A stretch of 64,000 nt of DNA from Telmatactis stephensoni. Taxonomy: Eukaryota; Cnidaria; Anthozoa; Actiniaria; Isophelliidae. Each line of letters begins with the position of its first letter. Position 1 is the first letter of the stretch. This document shows, one piece after another, positions 24,401 through 45,842 of the stretch. The stretch is from the NCBI GenBank assembly GCA_029948255.1, contig JALIZF010001787.1, forward strand, positions 434,001 through 498,000. The letters run 5' to 3'. The translations under genes and the position numbers were made by a program. The notes below the pieces were generated by a model. That model was not told the origin of the DNA and did no database searches. It saw only the letters and a list, made by a program, of their open reading frames with translations.

Positions 24401-26102
24401 AAAACAAATTTACAATGGCTTTCCGTGATATGGACTCTTATTTACAAACTTTTAACTTTCTCTGTCGGGCGCCTTACAATGAAAATCATGGCGATAAAAC
24501 AAAAACAACAATGACTGAACACTTTCCAGTGTTCTCTCGTCGCCTCACGTTTGTCAAACCAGCCTTATTTATTTTTCAGATCTCGCATATAAACCAGTTG
24601 GTTGCTATAAAGATGACAAAGTCAATCATTCTTTACCTGAAATACTCGCCGATCTTCAGTCCAGTATAGATTGGACTGACCTCAATAAAACAATCAAAAT
24701 GTGCGCCTACGAGGCGAAAAAAGCTGGCTACCAAGTCTTTGCTATTCAGAAGTTTGGAATCTGTTACAGTGGAAAGGATGGTTGGCATACATACGATAGA
24801 TACGGTGAATCTAAAGACTGTACGAAGGGAGTTGGACGATTTGGCACAAACTTTGTCTACACATTTACACGTAAGTATTTCTGTTGGCTGAGTAATGTGT
24901 GACGTGTGGACGAAGGAGGGGGGAGGGGGAGGGGAAGGGGAGAGGAAGGGGAGGGGGAAAGAGGAGTCGATGGGGATGGTGTTTAATCAAATTATCTAAT
25001 GAAATCTCATTATAAGATTTATCGGTTCTCGTCGCATTTGACTGACAAATGAAATGAAATTTGTTTTTTACCACAAATTGGAGAAGGACTAAAAAATTAG
25101 ATGTGTAACGGATACCCAGACCCACTTGTTTCCACCGTTTCGATAAAGTTTACGGATAAACCCGAGCAGTTTTCGTATGACTGTGAACACGGCACGGTCA
25201 TCACACGACACAGTCACGGTAGGAGTATTTTATAGACAATCATTACAATGACACAGACACGGCGCGGCAGGTCCGTTTCACACTCATACGAGAACTGCTG
25301 TATTTGTCGCGTCCAGTCACCAAAGGCTTTCGACCTTTTCTTCTTCCTCTCCGCTAAAGCTAAGAAATATTTGTCACCGTACTTTTCGTTACACGCCCTA
25401 CCGCAGCTACGATACCCGTAACCATCTTCAATTATATTTTCAGCACCTGTTGTTCCAATGAAACGTCCTACGGTATACTGCTTTCCAAAGGTCTCACAAG
25501 TCGAGACCCAAGACAGCCACACAGTTCTCATGTCGGATATACGGATTGGCGACCGGGTCAAGACTGTCGATCGACATGGCAAGACTATATACAGCGAAGT
25601 TATAGCGTTCCTTCATCGACAGGTAAAGACCACAGCCGACTACTTATCGATCGAGACAAGTAATGGGCGCACCGTTCGAGTGTCAGCCAAGCACTTAGTG
25701 TTCAGAATTGACAACATCACCAACAAGCTCACTGCAGTTTTTGCGGACAAAATCCAACTTGGTGACATTCTACAAACAGTTGGTCACACACTGGAACCAA
25801 GTCGAGTCGTCAAGATCACTATGGCAACGGCAGAAGGGGTGTATGCACCCCTTACAAGACATGGTACCATGTTAGTAGATGGTGTTCTGGTATCTTGCTA
25901 TGCACACTGGGATTCCCACACTGTTGCTCACGTGACAATGGCGCCGCTACGTTTATGGACCGACTTGACGTCACTAATGACGTCAGTGAGTAGCTTCTTC
26001 GGTTTACAAGGTAACCAAGGTACATCTGTCCCAACATATGGAATCAACTGGTACGCTCTCTCGTTAATGAACTTCGTTGAGAACTTTGTATCCCTTCAAT
26101 AA
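21474..26102 (+). CDS. Secreted WSC-like/GCYKD module plus Hedgehog-type Hog (Hint) domain (6 exons)
   Basis: Exons: 21474-21531, 22523-22597, 23424-23510, 24054-24119, 24580-24870, 25444-26102. They join to 1236 nt (411 aa), and every intron is phase 1. Residues 1-22 look like a signal peptide (IMRALLVTLLVNMG). Residues 23-95 are a charged linker. Residues 96-192 form a cysteine module starting VGCYKDD, with CAYEAKKAGYQVFAIQKFG, as in GCYKD/WSC-like domains. Residues 193-411 match the Hog domain along its length: nucleophile C205 in VYCFP, IGDRV, YSEVI, VSAKHLVF, APLTRHGT, SCYA and NWYA. From C205, the block-B His is residue 72 (H276), as in Hedgehog. Position 69 is Ser instead of Thr, and position 46 is His (FLHRQ) instead of the Asp needed for sterol transfer. 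Self-cleavage is therefore plausible; cholesterol attachment is doubtful. There is no Hedge signalling domain. AATAAA follows at 26175. Confidence 0.85.
21676..21975. mobile_element. Harbinger-like MITE, 300 bp, TTA target duplication
   Basis: AGGCGCTGTTACACGCTGAA opens the element and TTCAGCGTGTAACAACGCCT closes it, with TTA on both flanks. Internal GAAACTT motifs repeat. It lies in intron 1 of the WSC-Hog gene. Confidence 0.75.
23698..23792. repeat. Long stem-loop, arms about 40 bp
   Basis: AGCCGCAGTTT and TGTGTGTCACGCAAGGCTT pair with AAGCCTTGCGTGACACACA and AAACTGCGGCT across a loop of about a dozen bases. It lies in an intron of the WSC-Hog gene. Confidence 0.7.
24913..24966. repeat. 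G-rich purine run
   Basis: Runs of four to six G separated by one or two A, in the WSC-Hog intron before the Hog exon. Several G-quadruplex-compatible runs are present. Confidence 0.7.
25163..25303. mobile_element. Palindromic MITE, family A
   Basis: GAGCAGTTTTCGTATGACTG at the left pairs with CACTCATACGAGAACTGCT at the right. It is absent from the matching intron of the duplicated copy, so it probably inserted after the duplication. Confidence 0.75.
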
Positions 26103-26174
26103 GCTCGCTCTGTATATTGATAAATCACTGGATCACTTTGAACGAATGAACACGTTTGAATCAAAGTGGTGCTG

Positions 26175-26180
26175 AATAAA
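26175..26180 (+). promoter_or_regulatory. Polyadenylation signal of the WSC-Hog gene
   Basis: AATAAA 73 bp after the stop codon. The duplicated copy reads CATAAA at the matching place, so the signal is not intact there. Confidence 0.55.
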
Positions 26181-26732
26181 ACAACTGTACATGTGAACGT
26201 TTGGTACAAAACTAAAAATATACAAGAAGTATCGACATATTGAACATACATGTCCAGTATGCAAAGACTCTTTATAACCGGCTCCAGTTCCTGAAGGACC
26301 TAATCGCGATTCATTCAAAAAGAACAGTTTTCTCAGCCTACATTCATACTAAGCCAGAAAATTTGGGAACGACTCTTTTCGCTGCTGTTAAGGCGCGTAC
26401 ACACCATGCAGCTCTCAGCTTCTTTGTTTTGTGCAGATGGGTATATACAACATATAATTCCAAGAATGACCCATTTTAAGTTAGAAAATCAACAAGCTTA
26501 GTAACAATTAAGGAATCGCGTATTTTCTGCTGGACAAAATTCTTCAGTTTAGACAAGTTTCACTAACCCCTACTGCCAAAATGAACAGACATTGTAAACA
26601 TTGAGTAGACTTTTTAATGAAATGAAATAAATCTCGAGAACTTCACGAACTGCAAACTTCGCAAAATGTTACAGTGTATGCTTGTACTTAGGATTTTCTA
26701 AGAAGCTTGTGCAATATATTAAAAATAGTCAT

Positions 26733-26824
26733 TTATGATCCTCGGTTGCAGATCAAACTTTGTAAATACGTACAAGCCAGTGTTCTGTAGTGTAGGCTTC
26801 TTCTAGGACATCCAACTCGAATTC
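26733..26824 (-). pseudogene. Relic copy of the last STT3A exon
   Basis: Read on the minus strand after a TTACAG acceptor, it matches the terminal STT3A exon at 32700-32795 through [16 protein letters not shown] and then reaches a TGA. About four bases have been lost relative to the intact exon. It lies 6 kb beyond the real STT3A 3' end and has no other STT3A exon near it. It is a by-product of the segmental duplication. Confidence 0.85.
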
Positions 26825-26990
26825 CTGTAACAATATTTATATATTCATTATATGAACTATTCTTAAATAAAATCTGAAGGGGATTTTTATCGATGTGATA
26901 GTTATTTATAAAGCTGTTCTCGTATGGGTGGGAAACTTACCGCTCCTGTACCGTAATGTCTATAAAAAACACTCGTATTTGTTTTCGTAA

Positions 26991-27197
26991 AGGCCAATTT
27001 ACACGATACAATTTTTGCTTACAACTTGTCGCATGCAACAACCCTACAACTTGCTTACAACTGTTGTAAGGTTTTAAACCATGTTTTAAAATCCTACAAC
27101 CTGTTGTTTTGTCGCACGCAACAGTTGTAAGCAAGTTGTATGGCTGTTGCATGCGACAAGTTGTAAGCAAAAATTGTATCTTGTAAAGGATTGGCCT
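26991..27197. mobile_element. Nested Harbinger-like MITE, 207 bp, TAA duplication
   Basis: AGGCCAATTTACACGATACA and its near-complement bound a long palindrome rich in TTGCTTACAACTTGTCGCAT. TAA occurs on both sides. Uninterrupted family A copies read CGTAACCAT at this point, so the insertion site is clear. Confidence 0.85.
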
Positions 27198-27230
27198 TAA
27201 CCATATCGTGCCATGACCGTGCCAGGCCCG

Positions 27231-27606
27231 GGGGGACTCCATTGTAAAAGGATCGGGTATGCTCGTCGTATCTCTTAGGGGGTAAAATTAACTCAGCGAT
27301 TTGGTATCTTAAAAATTGAAGTTTAGAGTTTTACCATTTCCTGGTCTCTCTTAGGATATCGAATGATGAGCCCATCAATTGTTATCTTGTTTTCAAATGG
27401 AAGAAATTTGGCCAACAAAAGCGTGTCGACCGTTCAATTTTATGCTCATAATAATAGTGTTCATTAGCTTGTTATCGCTGGTATCTCTTAGGGGTTAAAA
27501 ATCGTCCAAGCCACGCCCTTTTTAAAAGACTTCCGGTATCTTTTAGGGTATTTTCTTAAATTTCCGATGAGCACACCCGATCCTTTTACAATGGAGTCCC
27601 CCCCCC
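27231..27606. mobile_element. Nested MITE, family B
   Basis: GGGGGACTCCATTGTAAAAG at the left mirrors CTTTTACAATGGAGTCCCCC at the right. GTGCCAGG and ATGCCAGG flank it, an 8-bp duplication with one mismatch. Internal TCTCTTAGGGG motifs repeat. Confidence 0.75.
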
Positions 27607-29801
27607 CTGGATGCCAGGGTTTCCCAGTTATACGAAACTGGCTCTAGAGATAGAATCTAGAAATTCTTCCCACGTCAACACTGCTATCCTAGGGGTAATT
27701 TCATCCCGGGTTTAGTTCTCTACGGGACGAGTTTCAGCCCGCGGGACAAAAAGACCTTCATCCCGGGTAGAAACACAGGCGACCCAAACTCAAAACTAGG
27801 GCAGTTTGACTAGCTGGATTTTTGAAAACTGAAGTGACTACAAGAGGAACGTTAACAAGATAAGAAAAAATCGATAAATTTGTGTTGAGGTATATTTACT
27901 GATTTATGTGATTATTTTTTCTCGCTTGAAGAAATTTTGAAAGTCAAAAATCCAGTCAAACGGTTCCACTTTTGAGCTTGGGTTGCCTGTGGTCTGCAAA
28001 TCAACGTCTCGCCCAAAAATCTTTTGAAGGTGATTGTTTATGTGATGAACTCACCTGGGACGAAATCTCCCTTGTAGACGCACTCCAAGAGACACTTTTG
28101 AAGGTCTACAGAAGTTCCTCTTTATGACATCTATCTACTCATCTCTCTAAAGCCTGGCCGCGATGATGTCATCAAACTCAAGAAATTTGTGATTGTTGAT
28201 TACCTCATAAGTATCACTGCTTGAATCCAAATATTAGCTGACTTACAAAAATATGTAAGTTTCCCTAGCAACGGGCTCCAGAAATAGATCCCAGCATTCT
28301 TAATCCTCGCATTTACGCTGCACGTGTAAACAGTGCTGGCGCTGGCATTTGCATTTGAGGTAGGTAGTTCGGGACTTACTTTCGTTCAAACTTTGCCTAC
28401 TAAAAGATATCATGATAGATGAAACTTCAAAGATGAAATAAAAAGCGGGGTTACCGTGATCGTTCTGGAGTTGAGGGGGTGGACTTAGGCAGTTTTGTGC
28501 ATAATTACGGTCAAATAAGATTTCTTCATGTTTTAATTACTCAGAAATATAATATTCCCTTTCAGGAAAATCGCTCAAAACCAATTTATAACTAGATAAT
28601 AGGAGAAAATTTCCCAACATGTTATTGAAATTGCACGCGATTCTAAAAAGTTATCAGTAGTTTGTTTAAGTCGAATGCGTCTGGGATTTCCGATAAGTCA
28701 CCTTAATCTACGGACGCGATTTTTCTCTGTCGGGCGCCTAACAATGAAAATGCTGTTAAAACAAAAACAACAATGACTGAACACTGAACACGTGGGACTG
28801 GATTCGTCTTTCAGGATTGTTGACTTTAAAGATGGAGGCTGCTTTTTTTGTTTGATAATAAAAGTAAGTACAACTCATTGTTTGTCTCTGAAAAAGGCAG
28901 GAGATAACACAACTTTTGATATATCTAGATTAATTTTGATCATTCAATCCTTATTTTAAAAGTTATTACAACCTTATGCACTTAAGGCTGTAATACAAAT
29001 GAAAAATGATTGTGAAATATGCGGTACAATTTTCATTCAAGTCAAATTTCACGCGTTTACTCACACAACAACAACAAAACTATGGCGATAGAAAGTAAAA
29101 GGTTAATTCTTGTTTTAGTTACTAAATGAGAGCGATTTTTCTCTCGATTTTTTCCACTTGTAAGCGAGTTAGATATTCTGGATGACAAATGATATCTTGA
29201 TGTGAATCGTTATATTCTGCAAGGGGAAAGTACAAAAAACTAAGCTGTAAACGTCCTTGACATGAAATCGCTTCCTTCGGTACTTGACATGGCAATTTTT
29301 TTTGCCATCTGGAGCATTCGTTTGGCAACTTTGAACATCTTTAATTCAGGAATTGCCAGCAAACTGAATGATGAAGAAAACCACCCAAGAAGCAACTGAA
29401 GCGACTGGATACGTTTTTTCCTTAACTTTTTAGAAACGGCCTTAACTTTTGAACTCAGTTTGGCGAGATTTTTATCTTTTGAGAAAAGCCCAAATAAATC
29501 TTATAGGCCACCAGTTGAGCCTGCGATGTTTTCACTGACCGCTTGGACGCGCGCGTTAGCTCATTTTGGCTCGTTTTCAGCCCTGCTGTCACTTACGGCG
29601 TATTGAACACGGCGTCGCGACGTTGTCACGACCGTGATCACGTATTAATGAATATGATATATTCATCATCAATCAATCAATTAATGTTATTTATTCACGG
29701 TAAATGGCTCAGCAAACTGAATTTTCAGACGTGCCGTCATCTCACCCACTGTCCTGGCGTCGCGTCGCGTTCAACTAAATCAACCTTATTCATTTTGCAG
29801 A

Positions 29802-31190
29802 CCTCAAATATAAACAAGTGAGTTACTAAAAAGATGACAAAACAAGTAATGCATTACTAGATCGAGTAACTCGCCGATCTTCAGTCCACTATAGATTGGG
29901 CTGACTTCAGTAAAACATCAAAATGTGCGCTTGTGAGGCTAAAAAAGCTGGCTGCCAAGTTTTTGGTATTCAGAAGTTTGGAATCTGTTACGGTGGAAAA
30001 GAACCATGGCATACATACGATAAGTATGGGAAATATCGAAACTGTACGATGGGAGTTTACACATTGAAACGTAAGCATCTCTGTTGGCTAAGTAATTTGT
30101 GACATGCATGTCGACGGGGGAGGGGGTGGGAAAGATATTTAAAGAACGATCGTTAAGGGTGTTGAGATATATCTCGTTACTAAGCAACGTGGTTGCTATG
30201 CTGGCTGTAAAAGTCAGAGCTTATTGACGTCTTCGATTTTACGTTTTTTTAAAAAAAGGTGACATTTGGAATGCCCCCGTTTCTTTGGATCTTAAAGGTT
30301 CGCATTTTTTTTCGAGAAAGCGGGAACTGTGATAATTTTCATAAATCAATTTGAAATCAGATTTACAAAATAGTATTGAGGTTTTCAACTGGGTGCCCAT
30401 TGGGGCGGGGGGGGGGGGGGGGGAGGGGGGATCAAGAAACACTTGTCACTGCACTTTTCCTACTACGTCCTACCGCAGCTACGATATCCAGTAACTATCT
30501 GTAATTATATTTTTAGCATCTGTTGCTCCAGTGAAACGTCCTTCGGTATACTGCTTTCCAAAGGTCTCACAAGTCGAGACCCAAAACAGCCACACGGTTC
30601 TAATGTCGGATATACGGATTGGCGACCGGGTCAAGACTCTCGATCGACATGGCAAGACTATATACAGCGAAGTTATAGCGTTCCTTCATCGACAGGTAAA
30701 GGACTACAGCCGACTACTTATCGATCGAGACAAGTAATGGACGCACCGTGCGAGTGTCAGCCAAGCACTTAGTGTTCAGAATTGACAACATCACCAACAA
30801 GCTCACTGCAGTTTTTGCCGACAAAATCCAACTTGGTGACATTCTGCAAACAGGTGGTCACAAACTGGAGCCAAGTCGAGTCGTCAAAATCACCATGGCA
30901 ACGTCAGAAGGGGTGTATGCGCCTCTTACAAGACATGGTACCATGTTAGTAGATGGTGTTCTAGGTATCTTGCTATGCACACTGGGATTCCCACACTGTT
31001 GCTCACGTGACAATGGCGCCTCTACGCTTATGGACTGATTGGACGTCACTAATGAACGTCAGTGAGTAGTTTCTTCGGTTTCCAAGGTAACCAGGGTACA
31101 TCTATCCCAAGACATGTAATCAACTGGTACGCTCTCTCGTTGACGAACTTCGTTGAGAACTTTGTATCCCTTCAATAAGCTCCCTCTGCA
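29802..31190 (+). pseudogene. Broken second copy of the WSC-Hog gene
   Basis: Only counterparts of exons 5 and 6 exist here. The WSC-like exon (29802-30069) has lost a base around the first cysteine, so the VGCYKDD start is gone and a stop follows. It also lacks about 25 bases near its end. The Hog exon (about 30518-31178) is near-identical to copy 1 through VYCFPKVSQVE and YSEVIAFLHRQ. It then has three one-base insertions: after the first HRQVK block (near 30687), at the GVLV/SCYA block (near 30965) and near the C-terminus (near 31054). No signal peptide exon is present. The breaks in both exons make a functional product unlikely. Confidence 0.85.
30408..30430. repeat. G homopolymer run
   Basis: About 17 G interrupted only once before a second run, in the position of the intron before the broken Hog exon. 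It matches the G-rich purine run of copy 1 in location. Confidence 0.8.
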
Positions 31191-32354
31191 TATTGATGAA
31201 TCACTTTGTATAGACGTGCGAACACGTGTGAATTAATCGAAGTGGTGCCAACATAAAACCGCGATACGTGAACGTTTGGTACAAAACTAGAAGTATCTAC
31301 GTGTTGAACATAGACGCCCAGTATGTGAAGACTCTTTATAACCAGCTAGCTCCAGGTTCCTAAAGGACGTATTCGTGATTCATTCAAAAAGAACAGATCT
31401 CCCAGCCGGCCTACGTCCATACTAGAATTTGAAAACTCTTCTTTTTGCTACTGTTAAGGACTGGACTCACGATGCAGCTGTTTCTCTCAAATAGACCTGT
31501 TTTAAAAATTATTTTCAACTTTAGATTTTGAGTTTTTATAACTAAAACGATTCTAACAGCGATTTTTTCGTTTACTGTGAAAAACATGCTCTATTCTAGA
31601 CCTGTAGCAACTATATAAAAGTTTGAAAATTGTATTCAGAGGTACTTTAATTTCGATGCCGATTTCAAGATGCGCGCGCAATCTTGAGGAAAAGGGCTAT
31701 TACGTGCAATACACTGCACAGTCATGCAATGTTTCGCACAACGAAAAGGTTGCAGAATTATAGCTCGATCCTAAACCTGCAACTCTTGCATGGGTGGACA
31801 CACCGTGCAACTGTGTTGTACACAATATTCCAGGAAAAAGCTCCAAGCAAAAGTCCATAGTGTGGACCATTAGTCTTCCCTTCGTAGTAACAAAACAGCG
31901 TTTGTTTTGTATAAGCAAACTCGGTTTCAGTGTCGAGGCCGAAAACGCAGAAAAAAACGTACGGTTACAGTGGACGTAGACTATCAGCTTTACTTCCACA
32001 ATGAACAGCAAGTGATAACATGAAGAGTATGCGCGAACCGCTGGACGGAAGTGGCCTAAATTACAGTTTTAACCTGGCTTAGGGCTACCTCTCTCATAAA
32101 GAGTCGCATATAGTCTCCCCAATTTTTTTCGGAGCATTACAGTCGAGTGGAGAAGTACGAAGACCTAGAAATTATCCTTTCAAACTTATCCTCTAGTCCA
32201 AGACAATAGAATTTGGAGACATCACTTGCTGCTGCCACGATGGCTTTTCTGGCCTTTCAGGGGCCACAGCTTTATATATGCAATACATAGTTCTACGTAT
32301 TAACTCATATGTTGAAATAGAAAATCAACAAGCTTAGTAACAAGGGATCGCGTA

Positions 32355-32360
32355 TTTATT
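32355..32360 (-). promoter_or_regulatory. Candidate STT3A polyadenylation signal
   Basis: AATAAA on the minus strand about 340 bp past the stop codon. The duplicated relic at 26.5 kb has lost it. Confidence 0.35.
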
Positions 32361-32699
32361 GCTGGACTTGATACAAAATTCTTTTAGACAAGCTTCACTA
32401 ACACCTACTGTCAAAAGGAACAGACATTGTAACATTTAGTGTAATAAATCTCTAGAACTTCGATAACTTTAGTGGGGTTGAGGGAGAGGTATTGACTAAA
32501 TGGATAAAAAGTAAACAAAATTTAAGACGAGAATTTCTTGTTACTATAAGTCATTTATCAATGCAATTGTCGAGTGTAGAAAACTTATAGCTGCAATAAA
32601 CAATCACGTCACTGACAGCAATACTTTCCAAAATGCTACAGTGTGTGCTCGTACTTAGGATTTTCTAAGAAGCTTGTGCAATATATTAAAAATAGTTAT

Positions 32700-43750
<11,051 letters not shown>

Positions 43751-44406
43751 TTTGAACGTACAAGCGAAGCTAACGCTTCTTTAAAGAATAAAAAGAGCAG
43801 TTGTATGGAAATGTTGGAGGAATAGAAAGGCTAATGGCTGAGAGCCACGTTGATAGGGACCTTTGTTCCACAACCAAGATGGCGGAGAGGAAGTGACGAT
43901 TGATCACGTGGTGTATTAATAGACCGACGAGAGAGCGAGGGGGCACTGGAAACTACAAATTTAAAAGTTGAACAAAAAACTCAAATAAAGTGAGAAGCTA
44001 TTTTTGATAAAAAAGAAAATGTTTTCAGATGTGTTACTTGTTCTTCAGACTGACTACTTGCACTAACGATGGAAATTCACAAATTAAAATCGCTCTGTTA
44101 ATTACTTTCGGTAATTCTCGTGTGTTTTTCGTATTCCAAATTAAACTTGAAATTGTAATAGGAAATTACACCGTTCGAGAAGCCAAAATGAAAAATACTC
44201 CGTGCGTATTTGGTGAGATTAAAGCGGTTCACTAAATATCACGTAGCAGGGGTGGTATTAATAATAATAATAATATTTATTAACTTATATAGCGCGAATA
44301 TCAATTGGGATATTTTCATCCGCGCTTAGGTATTCAGCCCTTTTCATCAAATATAAGCGGTGTTTTTCGTGAAATTGGGTGAAGAGGGTGAAATTTCCCG
44401 TTAGAG

Positions 44407-44598
44407 ACCTTAACATGGATTGACGTTTACGGCAAACCGCTAACAAACGGCAAAAATTGACTTTGATTTTGATCTTATATTTTACACTAATCCTTAATGA
44501 ATCAATGCAACAAGCAAACGAAGAACAAACGGCTGAGGACAGACGGTAAATTTTACCGTTTGACGGTTGCCGTTCAGCGTAAACGTCAATCTTAAGGT
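44407..44598. mobile_element. MITE with ATTGACGTTTAC inverted repeats
   Basis: ACCTTAACATGGATTGACGT at the left mirrors ACGTCAATCTTAAGGT at the right. AAACGGC and AAACCG motifs repeat in the middle. Confidence 0.65.
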
Positions 44599-44716
44599 AC
44601 AGTAACACATTTACACGTTTACACATTTACAACTAAACACACACGTTCCTGAGTCAGATAAAAGGCGAAAACTTGCGGGATGCGTGCTATTAATGAATTG
44701 CACGGTATTAAGGAAA

Positions 44717-44768
44717 GCAAACAAACAAACAAACAAACAAACAAACAAACAAACAAACAAACAAACAA
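44717..44768. repeat. (CAAA)n microsatellite
   Basis: About 13 CAAA tetranucleotides. The same motif makes much larger arrays at 47.9 kb and a small one at 55.5 kb. Confidence 0.9.
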
Positions 44769-45137
44769 AAAACAGCTATTCATCCATTCAGAAACGAATA
44801 TTTTTGCAGATGTGTTATTAATGGTTTTGCATTCATTTGCGTGACATTTAAAAAAATTTTAATCCAACATAAATAAAAAGTATGCTGGGCAGAATGAGAC
44901 ACTAAAATTAGTCAGTAGTTTTGATGAATAGCGCCCAACTATGACGGCCGGAGTCGACTTTGGCTTTTTTCTAATTTTTTTTTGAAAGAATTTGTGGTGA
45001 CTTACTCTACAACATCGAACGTGAAAATCCTCGCAAGGATTGAGAATTTTTTTTCTAATACTCTTCTGCCACTATCAGACGACAATCAGATTAAACCGGC
45101 CGAAGTTAATTCATATTCTTTGACTTCTTACTAGAGT

Positions 45138-45275
45138 GCTTACAATATATCCGTGAAAAACCTTATAAGAAATTGCACTAATTTGCACTAATTAAACAAT
45201 GGAAAACAAAGGATTTCGCGCTATTTAGTACAATTTAATTAGTTCGCTAACTTTTTCACGGATATATCGGTAAGC
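45138..45275. mobile_element. Short MITE with ATATATCCGTGAAAAA ends
   Basis: GCTTACAATATATCCGTGAA and its near-complement TTCACGGATATATCGGTAAG bound 138 bp, with TTGCACTAA repeated inside. Confidence 0.7.
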
Positions 45276-45842
45276 GGCTACCTTCGTTAGCTCCTGTCTA
45301 CTGTATAAAACTTGATTTTTTTTGTTGGTTCGTTTACTATAAAGTTGCCTTAGCAACAAGAACTGATAATAATCAAAGGGCCAAACTGAGCACTGCAAGG
45401 TAGGCGACCAATACAAAACAGTTGCGGTTTGGATGCGCAAATCGTGACTCGAAAACGACTGTCACTCAAGCGATAAATCACTTGCTAATGGCATTGGAAA
45501 TACCAATTAATTAACATACTTTTTATGCAAACAAATAATGCTATTCTTTACATGTATAATATTCATTTCGCAAGCGATCTAGGCATCAAGAAGTTACTTG
45601 TCTTTGCGGAAAGCTCGTAAAGAGTACGGAAGAGATTTATATTCAATCATCTCAAGTTACGGAAGAGCCTGTCGAGTTTGCTGTCTGGGGTCGCTCCGTC
45701 AAAGTTTCAAATTTCTCTGGTTTGTTTTGTAAACGACGTGTGATAACTTAGTGCTTGCATTGGACTACGGTTTCTTGAGTTTTATCCAATGATTCATGAA
45801 TGGGTTGAACAACAAAAAGCTTCGAAGTAACAGAGCGTGATC

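Larger units (their letters stand above)
24456..26908. repeat. Segmental duplication, copy 1
   Basis: This block matches 28723-32880: a CTCTGTCGGGCGCC boundary, then exons 5 and 6 of the WSC-Hog gene, its 3' flank, and a minus-strand copy of the last STT3A exon. Copy 1 carries a family A MITE at 25163-25303 that copy 2 lacks. Another MITE starts right at the right edge (26909). Confidence 0.8.
26909..27656. mobile_element. Family A MITE split by two nested MITEs
   Basis: The start (AAGCTGTTCTCGTATGGGTG), middle (CCATATCGTGCCATGACCGT) and end (TTATACGAAACTGGCTCTA) are family A pieces in order. They are separated by a Harbinger-like MITE (26991-27197) and a family B MITE (about 27231-27606). 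Confidence 0.75.
26825..29801. other. Spacer between the two duplication copies
   Basis: It contains a stack of nested MITEs (26909-27656), then about 1.1 kb without recognisable features, then the left edge of duplication copy 2 (28723) followed by about 1 kb that interrupts it. No exons equivalent to WSC-Hog exons 1-4 were found. Short frames (26937-27242, 29122-29328, 29543-29821) carry no signature. Confidence 0.55.
43751..45842. other. Spacer between STT3A and the orphan ORF, two divergent starts
   Basis: A YY1-like CAAGATGGCGGAG lies at about 43876, 125 bp upstream of the STT3A start. The spacer also holds an AAT-rich stretch (44259-44275), a (CAAA)n run (44717-44768) and two MITEs. 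No gene is recognised; 44029-44235 and 45225-45440 are short anonymous frames. Confidence 0.6.
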
